A DNA stretch of 64,000 nucleotides, from NCBI GenBank assembly GCA_021817565.1, contig JAKAUP010000003.1, positions 207,026 to 271,025 on the forward strand, written 5' to 3'. The DNA is from Microcaldota archaeon. Lineage in GTDB: Archaea > Micrarchaeota > Micrarchaeia > Micrarchaeales > Micrarchaeaceae. Of the stretch, positions 48,976 through 57,851 are shown in pieces; within the stretch, counting starts at the first letter, position 1, and every line of letters begins with the position of its first letter. The notes under the pieces are model-generated. The model saw nothing but the letters and a program-made list of their open reading frames with translations. It had not been told where the DNA came from and did no database searches. Position numbers and translations under genes: made by a program.

Positions 48976-49653
48976 ATGGTAGGCAGGCTGAAGAGGTTGT
49001 TCCTGATGCCCTACGAGAAGAACCAGTTTATAAGGATAAGCGACTTGAGCCAAATGGGCTCCTGCGAAACAAAATTCGTTAAGGCGATCGCTGGTGAGCT
49101 GTTTCCCACAAAGGCTATGCAAATAGGGAGCATCATGCACGAAAACCTTGCGAAGAGCCAACCAAAGATGACCCAGGAAGAGATAGTAGAGAACATACAG
49201 AAAAGGGAGGAGTTCAGAATTACTGAGATGCCCATACGCGATTTCAAGCTAATGCTGAGCGGACGAATAGATAGCCTCTACTTTACAGGCAAAGTGCACA
49301 TGGGAAGGAATGAGTGCATTGTAATAGACAGCAAGTATTCAAGGGTACCGTATCTCACTATACCGACTTACTACATGATACAGCTTGTCGCTTATGCCAT
49401 GGCTGTAGAACATTCCAGCACATACGGAAGAACCTGCTTTGTCTCTGGTGTGAGGTTGATAAGCAGGGAGAGGGAAACGCACAATATAACAGGGAGCGTT
49501 GATGCGAATAGGGAAACGCTTGACGTATGCGAACCCCATATGGATGAACTGTTGCGAAGGGCGGATGAGCTTAAGTCTGGAAAGGCCCCGGAACACAGGC
49601 TTTTTGATATCAACAAAGGGAAGTGGGTGGCTTGTTACTGTAGGACTGATTAG
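48976..49653 (+). CDS. Cas4-like/RecB-family PD-(D/E)XK nuclease
   Basis: QIGSIMHENL, GRIDSLYF, CIVIDSKYSR, QLVAYAMAVE; C-terminal Cys residues. Confidence 0.65.
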   Translation: MVGRLKRLFLMPYEKNQFIRISDLSQMGSCETKFVKAIAGELFPTKAMQIGSIMHENLAKSQPKMTQEEIVENIQKREEFRITEMPIRDFKLMLSGRIDSLYFTGKVHMGRNECIVIDSKYSRVPYLTIPTYYMIQLVAYAMAVEHSSTYGRTCFVSGVRLISRERETHNITGSVDANRETLDVCEPHMDELLRRADELKSGKAPEHRLFDINKGKWVACYCRTD

Positions 49654-52326
49654 ATGCTTAGCAAAGACGGGTTAAGGAAAGATTTCTCCAAGGATTACAA
49701 AAAATATTATTACAACAAGACTTTCTCGGAGAAGGGCTTTGAGAGAAAGAGCTGCGCGCAGTGCGGGAAAAATTTCTGGAGCATGGATCCGGCAAAGGTG
49801 TTGTGCGGAGATGCGGAGCACGAGGGATATTCCTTCATAAAGGAAAGAACTTCTGATGAAAGTTATGTTGGCTTTTGGAAGGAATTCGCAGGTTTTTTTA
49901 CGCGTAATGGACATTCTGAGGTTGATGCTTATCCTGTTGTGAGCAGATGGCGGCAGGACCTTTACTTTACGATTGCGAGCATACAGGATTTCCAGAGGAT
50001 AGAGGAAGGAAGGATGAATTTTGAATACCAAAAAAATCCTCTTGTTGTGCCGCAGATATGCTTAAGGTTCAATGACATACCTAATGTAGGGATAAGTGGA
50101 AGGCATCTTACCTCTTTTATGATGGCCGGCCAGCACTCTTTCAACTACCCTAAAGAGGGGTACTGGAAGGACGAGACCATAAGGCTCAATTACGATTTTC
50201 TTACAAAGCACGTGGGTTTAGACCCAAAAAAGATGAGCTATGTCGAGGACGTATGGGCGATGGGAGACTTTTCCGAGTTCGGACCCAGTATAGAAGCCTT
50301 TGCCGGCGGGCTTGAACTAGTCAATAACGTGTTTACCGAATTTGAGCACATTGACGGGAAAATATCAGAGCTAAAGGGGAAGGTGATAGACGTAGGATGG
50401 GGTTTCGAAAGACTACTTTGGTATAAGACAGGAAAACAGACGATTTACGATGCGGTTTTCCAGAATGTGCTCGAATATATATACAGGGCATCTGGGATAC
50501 GTCCCGATTATAATTTATATTCAAAGGTTGCTGGTGTTTCCGGAAAGATAGATATCTCTGAGAAGGCGTCCCACAAGTCCGTTGAGGATGAATTGTTAAG
50601 GTTGTCTGGGGTTGAAAAGAAGGATTATGAGAGTGTGATAAAGCCGCTGCAGGCGGCTTATGCAATAGCGGACCACACCAGAACCCTCCTCTTTGCAATA
50701 AGTGACGGGGCTTTGCCCAGCAATGTTGGCGGGGGATACAATCTAAGGGTAATACTTAGAAGGGCGTTAAATTTTACGGAGAGGTATGGGGGTTTGGACC
50801 TTCTCCGGATTGTTGAGATGCATGCGGCAGAGCTCAAGCATCTTTACCCGAGAATAGACCAGAATATGGAGGTAATAAAAGATATATTTGATATAGAGAA
50901 GAGAAGATATGCGACAATGAGAGGTAGCGCAAATAGGATAGTGGAGCAGTTGCTATCTAAGGAGCAGAAGATAGGCATTGAACACCTAAAAATGCTTTAC
51001 CAGAGCAACGGCATAACCCCGGATTTCATACAGAATGTGGCGGATGAAAAGCATCTCAACATCAGCATAGGGGATGATGCTTATTCTGAGATAATAAAGG
51101 GCGACTTTGTAGATAAGAAGAAAACGGAAAGGGCCAATTATGATACGGAAGGGATAAAGAAGACGAAGAAGCTCTATTACGATTTTGAGGAAAGGGCGAA
51201 CGCGAAAGTAGTGAGAGTATTCAAGAACGCTGTGGTGCTTGACCGGACCCCTTTTTATCCGGAAGGAGGAGGACAGGAGGCAGATCGTGGAGAGATATCC
51301 GGAGAGAAAGTGGTAGATGTTAGAAACATTCACGGAGTGATAGTTCATGTGCTTTCTGGTGAGTGCCCTTTCAAGGAAAATGATAGCGTAGAGTGTGTTG
51401 TGGAACACGAAAGAAGAAGCAGGCTGATGGCGCATCACACCGCAACACACCTCATAAGCGCAGCCGCGCGTAAGATTCTAGGAAACCATGCATGGCAGGA
51501 GGGTGCAGGAAAGGGTCCAGAAAAAGCGCACATAGACATAGCGCATTTCGATTCGCTCTCGGAAGAGCAGGTAAGAAGGATAGAAAGACAGGCGAACTTG
51601 TGGATATTGGATGGGATATCTGTTGATGTGAACGAGATGGAGAGGTCAAAGGCGGAGCAGGAATACGGCTTTGGGATATACCAGGGGCATGGTGTGCCTG
51701 CCTCAGTGCTTAGGGTTGTGACCATACGCAACCTAGACGGGGAACTTATAGATGCTGAAGCTTGCGGGGGGCTGCATGTGAAGGGCAGAGAGTATATGTT
51801 GGGCTCTATAAGGGTAATATCTTATTCGAAGATACATGATGGGGTTAACAGGCTGGAATATGTTGCCGGGAAGGCGTGCCTTGACTATGTGGATGCGCTT
51901 GAAAGAAAGATAGAGTTCGTAGCAAAGGCTGCTGGTATAGACAGGGACAAGATGGAAGGGAGGGTACCGCAGCTCATGAAGGAGCTTGATGTTTACAGGA
52001 AGAGGTACAACGAGGCACTGCAGCACTTGGGTGGCATAGAGGCAGAAGCGATACTCTCAAAAGAGCATTCTAAAAAGATAGTGAAGAAGGTTGGGTACAA
52101 TAGGCTTATGCTCAGGGAGATTGCTACGCGCATAGCGAATGCGGACGATAAGGCGATAGCGTTGCTCTATAACGATGAGATGGAGGTTGTGTGTATATCA
52201 GGCGTGAAGTCTGGGATAAGCGCCCAGGACTTCATTAAAGAGCATGCCGGAAGTATACTAAAAGGCGGCGTGTTCATTGGAGGGGGAAGCAGTAGGATAG
52301 CCGAAGGCACAATAAACAGTAAGTAA
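49654..52326 (+). CDS. alaS: Alanyl-tRNA synthetase
   Basis: RPFYPEGGGQEADRG-like TPFYPEGGGQEADRGEI; HHTATHLISAAARKILGNHAWQEGA; ACGGLHV. Confidence 0.96.
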   Translation: MLSKDGLRKDFSKDYKKYYYNKTFSEKGFERKSCAQCGKNFWSMDPAKVLCGDAEHEGYSFIKERTSDESYVGFWKEFAGFFTRNGHSEVDAYPVVSRWRQDLYFTIASIQDFQRIEEGRMNFEYQKNPLVVPQICLRFNDIPNVGISGRHLTSFMMAGQHSFNYPKEGYWKDETIRLNYDFLTKHVGLDPKKMSYVEDVWAMGDFSEFGPSIEAFAGGLELVNNVFTEFEHIDGKISELKGKVIDVGWGFERLLWYKTGKQTIYDAVFQNVLEYIYRASGIRPDYNLYSKVAGVSGKIDISEKASHKSVEDELLRLSGVEKKDYESVIKPLQAAYAIADHTRTLLFAISDGALPSNVGGGYNLRVILRRALNFTERYGGLDLLRIVEMHAAELKHLYPRIDQNMEVIKDIFDIEKRRYATMRGSANRIVEQLLSKEQKIGIEHLKMLYQSNGITPDFIQNVADEKHLNISIGDDAYSEIIKGDFVDKKKTERANYDTEGIKKTKKLYYDFEERANAKVVRVFKNAVVLDRTPFYPEGGGQEADRGEISGEKVVDVRNIHGVIVHVLSGECPFKENDSVECVVEHERRSRLMAHHTATHLISAAARKILGNHAWQEGAGKGPEKAHIDIAHFDSLSEEQVRRIERQANLWILDGISVDVNEMERSKAEQEYGFGIYQGHGVPASVLRVVTIRNLDGELIDAEACGGLHVKGREYMLGSIRVISYSKIHDGVNRLEYVAGKACLDYVDALERKIEFVAKAAGIDRDKMEGRVPQLMKELDVYRKRYNEALQHLGGIEAEAILSKEHSKKIVKKVGYNRLMLREIATRIANADDKAIALLYNDEMEVVCISGVKSGISAQDFIKEHAGSILKGGVFIGGGSSRIAEGTINSK

Positions 52327-52357
52327 TAAATAATTTGTATGAGGCATCTTTATACCC

Positions 52358-52432
52358 GGACCTGTAACTCAGTTTGGCTAGAGTGGGAGGCTTTTAACCT
52401 CTAAGTCGAGGGTTCAAATCCCTCCAGGTCCG
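52358..52432 (+). tRNA. tRNA-Lys(UUU), followed by genomic CCA (52433-52435)
   Basis: ggacctg/caggtcc acceptor, loop CTTTTAA, T-arm gaggg-ttcaaat-ccctc. Confidence 0.95.
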
Positions 52433-52489
52433 CCAACCAATTTTTACTTAGGGTTAAAGGACCTGCATACTTCGTTATATATTTTTGTT

Positions 52490-53491
52490 GTGATGTTATT
52501 TGGTTCTGATTTAGGGTGTTGTTTTTTGACATTTCAGCTGAATCTTTGGAATCCTGCGGATCTTACACTAATAGGGATAGTAGTTACAGCGTATGTTCTT
52601 GGACTGATACATGGTATAACTCCTGACGAGCATACATGGCCAATAACGTTTTCGTATGCAGTGGGAAGCGGGAACACAAAAGGGGGAATGAAAGCGGGAC
52701 TTATCTTCTCGAGTGGTTTTACCATACAGAGGGCGGCCATGTCTGAAGTTGCATACTTCGCGCTTGCCGGGATATTCATGACCGCCGCTGCATTCGGAAT
52801 AACATATATTTTTGTAGGGATAGCAATGTTTGCCGCTGGCGCTTACATAAAGAGAAGGAGCATATATCCGCACTGGCACACACTTGAGGACTGGCTTGAC
52901 AGGCACTTCAACATACATAAACACGGAGAGGAGAGAGGAGAGCTTAGTCATAAGAGAAATCCAATAATGCATAAGACAGGAAAGAAAGATGATGAACTTA
53001 AGCCCGTACCAAGCAGACTGGCCTTTTTGCATGGACTGATAGCAGGATTTGGTTTTGGAGCATTTGCGCTTATCATTTACACAGTGCTCTCTCCAGAGAT
53101 GGGCAGCCCATGGCTAGGCTGGCTGCCAGGGGCAATGTTCGGTCTTGGCACCATGACCATGCAGATTCTCTTTGGGGCAGCCTTCGGAAAGTGGCTCGCC
53201 GGGATAAAGAAGTTAACAAAGGAGGGAATAAGCTTTGTATCTAGAACAATAAGTTCAGACGTTCTGTTCTATGGAGGAATGGCCTTTGCGATTGCCGGGG
53301 CATCCATACTAGCATTTCCCTCGATACTTAATTATGCGATAGTTACTCCGATATACGTGCACAACCTGCATAACCTTGGGGTAGGATTCTTCATTGTGAT
53401 ACTGGTTGTTGTAATAATAGGGTTCCTTTCCTACAGAAGAGCCATAGCAAGAGCCTCGACGCTCTATTCCGTGAAAGCGGTAAGAAGTTAA
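52490..53491 (+). CDS. Multi-TM transporter-like protein (NicO/HupE/sulfite-exporter-like)
   Basis: VLGLIHGITPDEHTWPITFSYAVG His-containing TM motif; several TM segments. Confidence 0.5.
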   Translation: MMLFGSDLGCCFLTFQLNLWNPADLTLIGIVVTAYVLGLIHGITPDEHTWPITFSYAVGSGNTKGGMKAGLIFSSGFTIQRAAMSEVAYFALAGIFMTAAAFGITYIFVGIAMFAAGAYIKRRSIYPHWHTLEDWLDRHFNIHKHGEERGELSHKRNPIMHKTGKKDDELKPVPSRLAFLHGLIAGFGFGAFALIIYTVLSPEMGSPWLGWLPGAMFGLGTMTMQILFGAAFGKWLAGIKKLTKEGISFVSRTISSDVLFYGGMAFAIAGASILAFPSILNYAIVTPIYVHNLHNLGVGFFIVILVVVIIGFLSYRRAIARASTLYSVKAVRS

Positions 53492-53521
53492 AATCTTGAT
53501 GTACTTATTATTGGGATTGTT

Positions 53522-54970
53522 TTGGTTGAAAATGAGAGCTTGAAAAAGCTTGAACTGATAAGATCGATGGGGATTAATCCTTATCCGTACGCTTACGCGC
53601 GCAGTTCGTCTGCAGCCGAGATTGTTTCAGACTACGGCACTTACGAAGGAAAAGAGGTAGGGCTTGCAGGCAGGATCGTAGGCACGCGCGACATGGGAAA
53701 GCTCGTATTCCTCGACCTGCTTGACCACAGCGGGAGGATACAGTTGCTCTTCGCATTGGAAAACTTGGGTGAACAGTCATCAAAACTACTCCGTCTTATA
53801 GATACAGGGGACATAATAGGGGTAAGTGGAAGGGTGGGGAAGACAAAGAAGGGCGAGATAAGTGTTATTGCTGACAGTATAACCATATTATCAAAGTCGC
53901 TTGCAATCATGCCGGAGAAGTTCCACGGCCTGACCGATACGGAACTCAGGTATAGGAAAAGGTTTTTGGATCTTATAATGAACCCGGATGTCAGAGGGTT
54001 CTTTGTTGTGCGCGCCAGGGTACTCAAATACCTGCGTGATTTCCTTGATGGCAGGGGATACATTGAGTTTGAGACGCCTGTTCTGCAACACACTTACGGA
54101 GGCGCGAACGCAAGACCTTTCAAGACAAGGTATGAGGCACTGGATACGGATGTTTATCTGAGGGTTGCCGACGAGCTTTACCTTAAAAGGTTGATCATAG
54201 GCGGCTTCGATAAGGTTTATGAGGTGTCGAAGGACTTCAGAAACGAAGACATTGACTCAACGCATAACCCGGAGTTTACGCAGATAGAATGCTATGAAGC
54301 GTACAAAGATTACAACGACTATATGAAAATGACGGAGGAAATGCTCGGCGGACTTGTGAAAAGTATATTTGGAGGTTATACGATAGATTATGCAGGGAGG
54401 AAGCTTGACTTTACACCGCCGTTCAAGCGCATAAAGTGGGTTGATGAGCTGAAAAAGATTTCGGGAATAGACATTTCAAGGATGACGGACGATGAGGCAA
54501 GGGAGATAGCGAAAACGGAAGGGCTGGATACAAGCGTGAAGAACGCTTATCATGTGGCAGATGCCTTGTTTGACAAATACATAAAGCCGCAGCTTTGGGA
54601 TCCGGTATTTGTGGTTGATTTCCCGAAATATATGTGCCCGCTTACAAAGGTATGCAGAGATAACGATCTACTAAGCGAACGCTTCGAACTGTACATTGCA
54701 GGAAAGGAGGAGGCGAACTGCTATTCAGAGCTTACCGATCCTGTTGAGCAGAGAAAGAGGTTTGAAGAGCAGGAGGAGGAGAGAAGGAAGGGAGATGCGG
54801 AGGCACAACCAAGCGACAAAGAGTTCTTGGAGGCGATAGAATATGGGATGCCGCCAACGGCAGGCATAGGTATATCGATAGACAGGTTGAGCATGATACT
54901 TACTAACAACATCAGCATAAAGGAGGTAATAGCATTCCCGGCGATGAGACCAGAGAAGGAAAGGCCATAA
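53522..54970 (+). CDS. lysS: Lysyl-tRNA synthetase, class II
   Basis: RYRKRFLDLIMNPDVRGFF; FETPVLQHTYGGANARPFKT; YEVSKDFRNEDIDSTHNPEFTQIECY; GIGISIDRL. Confidence 0.95.
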   Translation: MVENESLKKLELIRSMGINPYPYAYARSSSAAEIVSDYGTYEGKEVGLAGRIVGTRDMGKLVFLDLLDHSGRIQLLFALENLGEQSSKLLRLIDTGDIIGVSGRVGKTKKGEISVIADSITILSKSLAIMPEKFHGLTDTELRYRKRFLDLIMNPDVRGFFVVRARVLKYLRDFLDGRGYIEFETPVLQHTYGGANARPFKTRYEALDTDVYLRVADELYLKRLIIGGFDKVYEVSKDFRNEDIDSTHNPEFTQIECYEAYKDYNDYMKMTEEMLGGLVKSIFGGYTIDYAGRKLDFTPPFKRIKWVDELKKISGIDISRMTDDEAREIAKTEGLDTSVKNAYHVADALFDKYIKPQLWDPVFVVDFPKYMCPLTKVCRDNDLLSERFELYIAGKEEANCYSELTDPVEQRKRFEEQEEERRKGDAEAQPSDKEFLEAIEYGMPPTAGIGISIDRLSMILTNNISIKEVIAFPAMRPEKERP

Positions 54971-55050
54971 AATGACATCGTGCACTTAAGATATTTAGAA
55001 TATCTCAAAACCGTTAAATATCCGGAAATCAAAACGTATTTGGCTGGGCT

Positions 55051-55431
55051 ATGGAAACACTAAAAGCAGAAAACAGTGAGGCGGAAACCGAGAATAAAAA
55101 AATGTGGAATGTAATAAAGGGGATAGGAAGAGGAACGCGCAGTATTGACGGCCTTGGTTACAGTTATTTCTACCGCATCGCTCCGGGAGATGCATGCGAC
55201 CCTTTAGGACTTAAGGGGTTGGTTGAAGGCGCTGGGTTTGGGTTTAAAGAAAAAAAGGATGAGCATGGGATAACGAAGTATTATCAGTTATATATAGAGG
55301 GATATGGGCAGTCAGAGCACAGTAGTGTAATCGAAGCCGCAAAGAAAACGATGGAGGAAGCGATAAGGAAAGGTTTTCTTGAGAGTAAGATAGAACTCCC
55401 AGGGACGCCAGTCGCGATACTTAGAAGGTAA
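55051..55431 (+). CDS. Hypothetical protein
   Basis: 126-aa ORF between lysS and tRNA-Ser. Confidence 0.5.
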   Translation: METLKAENSEAETENKKMWNVIKGIGRGTRSIDGLGYSYFYRIAPGDACDPLGLKGLVEGAGFGFKEKKDEHGITKYYQLYIEGYGQSEHSSVIEAAKKTMEEAIRKGFLESKIELPGTPVAILRR

Positions 55432-55805
55432 GCGCAGTGATATCACAAAACCTGATACCTAAATATTGAAAGCGTGTTTGCAAAATTATAAATACAAAAA
55501 TTTAGGTAGATACGTACAATAAACGGATTGGGAGTGAAAGCAAATTCCGGAGCAAGATGAACAAATTTGACTCCGGTCAAAAGAGAGCGCAATGTCTTCT
55601 CCTGATTAAGGCCGATCAATTTTATTCTCCTCCTTATTATCTGATAAAATTTTTAAAGACCGAATATATCTCTTTATATACCTTATGTTCTCTAATATAT
55701 TTGCTTCCCTTATGTTTGTGGTTTATAAACATCTTTAAAAAGGGTTGCGTTAGATAATTATAAATGGGCCAGGATGGCGGAAACCGGTAACGCGTACGCC
55801 TGGAA

Positions 55806-55817
55806 ATGATACTCGAG
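55806..55817 (+). other. tRNA intron 1 (12 nt, position 37/38)
   Basis: atgatactcgag; relaxed BHB with one T-C mismatch in the central helix; boundaries inferred. Confidence 0.65.
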
Positions 55818-55851
55818 AGCGTATGGCTCATCTGGGCCTTCTGGGTTCAAA

Positions 55852-55867
55852 AGCATATTGCTGAATA
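55852..55867 (+). other. tRNA intron 2 (16 nt, T-loop position 59/60)
   Basis: agcatattgctgaata; BHB: stem ctggg/cccag, central ttca/tgaa, 3-nt bulges aaa and tat, inner gca-tat-tgc. Confidence 0.85.
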
Positions 55868-55900
55868 TCCCAGTCCTGGCGTGATGTTTTAGGTAGTTTA

Positions 55901-56419
55901 ATGGCGGAGAACAAGCAAAGAACACAAGGAAAGAAGGTAGCGCAGACAATAGTCAGAATAAGCGGGAGGGACATAGACGGTTCCTTCAAAGTAGAGAAGG
56001 CGCTTATGCAGATAAAAGGCATAAATAACTCGATGGCGCACGCCTTGTCTCATGCCATGAAAAAGAGCTTCAACATAGACCCTGAAATGGAGATAGGGGA
56101 GATGAATGAAGAACAGATAAAGAACATGGGAAGCGTGATAAGCAGTCCCTCAAAATATGGGATACCTGTATATATGCTCAATAACAGGAAGTACGTAGAG
56201 AATGGAAACAACGTGCACCTTGTTGGATCAGAATTAATGGTCGCTTCAAGGCAGTACATAACGAGAGACATATCTGCAAGGACGTGGAGGGGGTACAGGC
56301 ACCAGAACCATCTGAAAGTCAGGGGACAGAGAGAGAGATCCACCGGCAGAGTGGGAAGCACTGTCGGAGTAACAAAGAAGAAGGAGGCGCCTAAGAAGGC
56401 ACCAGCAGCCAAAAAGTGA
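55901..56419 (+). CDS. rps13: Ribosomal protein S13
   Basis: IVRISGRDIDGSFKVEKALMQIKGIN; RTWRGYRHQNHLKVRGQRERSTGR. Confidence 0.95.
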   Translation: MAENKQRTQGKKVAQTIVRISGRDIDGSFKVEKALMQIKGINNSMAHALSHAMKKSFNIDPEMEIGEMNEEQIKNMGSVISSPSKYGIPVYMLNNRKYVENGNNVHLVGSELMVASRQYITRDISARTWRGYRHQNHLKVRGQRERSTGRVGSTVGVTKKKEAPKKAPAAKK

Positions 56420-56423
56420 TTGA

Positions 56424-56996
56424 TTGGGAGCACCTAGAAGAAACAGGAAAAAGTTCAACAAACCGAAGAACACTTACAATACCGCGAGGATAGAGGGTGA
56501 TAGGGCGCTTATAAAGGAGTACGGACTTAAGAACATGCATGAGCTATGGAGCACGCAGACTGAACTGAGCAGGCTCAGGAGAAATGTTAGGATCCTGCTT
56601 GCAGGTACGCCTGAAGCGGAGAAAAGAAGGGGGCAGATAGTACAGAAACTGGCAAAGCTCGGAATAGTAAATGATAATGTTGAACTGGAAAAGCTGCTTG
56701 ACCTTAAGGAGGTTGATTTCCTTGAGAAGAGACTCCAGTCAAGGGTATACAAAAAGGGGCTTGCAAAGAGCATGAAGCAGGCAAGACAGATAATTGTGCA
56801 TGGTTTCATATCCATAAACGGAAAGAAGGTGGATAGGCCTGGTTATATGGTAAGGGTTGCTGAAGACAATATGATAGGATATTATAGGCCCATCTCGCTT
56901 GAGGCTAAGGAACAGGAAGGTAGGGAAGAAAAGATAACTGCGGAAGAACCGGTTGAGGAAGGTGTTGCTGCAACTGCTGAACCTGCAGCAGAATAG
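56424..56996 (+). CDS. rps4: Ribosomal protein S4
   Basis: [26 protein letters not shown]4 RNA-binding [29 protein letters not shown]. Confidence 0.95.
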   Translation: MGAPRRNRKKFNKPKNTYNTARIEGDRALIKEYGLKNMHELWSTQTELSRLRRNVRILLAGTPEAEKRRGQIVQKLAKLGIVNDNVELEKLLDLKEVDFLEKRLQSRVYKKGLAKSMKQARQIIVHGFISINGKKVDRPGYMVRVAEDNMIGYYRPISLEAKEQEGREEKITAEEPVEEGVAATAEPAAE

Positions 56997-57007
56997 AGGT
57001 TACGTAT

Positions 57008-57493
57008 ATGGCAAAGAAGGAAACACCACAAAAGGGAGCAAAGAAGAAGCAGAAGGAAGTTGCCTCTTATGAAGAGAAGGCGATGGAGGAGCTTAAGGTA
57101 AAAGCAAGGCCTGAAAGAAAGGCGATAGCCCACGTTTATGCTTCTAAGAACGATACGATAATAACCCTCACTGATATGACTGGCGCAGAGACGATTGCAG
57201 TAGCGAGCGGTGGAATGATTGTGAACACCGATTCACAAGAGGGGTCGCCTTATGCGGCAATGCAGGCAGCTTATAAGATAGCCGCCGCGGCAAAGGCAAA
57301 GGGCATAACCGAGATAATAATAAGGATACGGGCACCTGGAGGACACAACTCCAAGACACCAGGACCTGGGGCGCATTCTGTAGTAAGGATGCTTGCAAGA
57401 AGCGGCCTAAACGTAAGAAGGATAGAGGACGTTACACCCATACCGACTGATACGACAAAGAGGCCAGGAGGTAAGAGGGGAAGGAGAGTATAA
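57008..57493 (+). CDS. rps11: Ribosomal protein S11
   Basis: [56 protein letters not shown]. Confidence 0.96.
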   Translation: MAKKETPQKGAKKKQKEVASYEEKAMEELKVKARPERKAIAHVYASKNDTIITLTDMTGAETIAVASGGMIVNTDSQEGSPYAAMQAAYKIAAAAKAKGITEIIIRIRAPGGHNSKTPGPGAHSVVRMLARSGLNVRRIEDVTPIPTDTTKRPGGKRGRRV

Positions 57494-57526
57494 CTCTTGC
57501 TCTTTTTCTTTGTTCTGCCTGTTGAA

Positions 57527-57817
57527 TCATTCTGATTTGGTGAGCGCGCCTTCTGCTTCCAGCATCTCCCTTTTTCTTCTGGTTCCGCCGTTTGAGTATC
57601 CGCCAAGCTTATTGTCGCTTCTTATGACTCTGTGGCACGGTATTATCGGAGCCATAGGGTTGCTGCGCATCACCGAGCCAACTGCCCGATATGCATTGGG
57701 ATAACCGGCGCGCCTTGCCAGCTCCTTGTATGTTATCGTCTCCCCTTTCTTTACGGTGCAGAGCGCTAAGAGCACTTTCTTTTGAAATGTTGTAAGATTA
57801 AGCGCATCCAACTCCAT
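57527..57817 (-). CDS. ogt: Methylated-DNA--protein-cysteine methyltransferase (minimal catalytic domain)
   Basis: TYKELARRAGYPNAYRAVGSVMRSNPMAPIIPCHRVIRSDNKLGGYSNG; PCHR active site. Confidence 0.93.
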   Translation of the reverse strand: MELDALNLTTFQKKVLLALCTVKKGETITYKELARRAGYPNAYRAVGSVMRSNPMAPIIPCHRVIRSDNKLGGYSNGGTRRKREMLEAEGALTKSE

Positions 57818-57851
57818 TTTTATTCTGTTAATCTCACCTTTTTCCGTATGC

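Larger units (their letters stand above)
55768..55881 (+). tRNA. tRNA-Ser(GGA), precursor with two introns
   Basis: After removing 55806-55817 and 55852-55867: GCCAGGA-TG-GCGGAAACCGGTAACGC-G-TACGC-CTGGAAA-GCGTA-long variable arm-CTGGG-TTCAAAT-CCCAG-TCCTGGC-G. Confidence 0.88.

Noticed and set aside
55800-55818. tRNA-Ser(CGA) with intron at 31/32, 32/33 or 33/34 as the primary call
   Set aside because: BHB pairing for those cut sites fails on inspection; kept only as an alternative.
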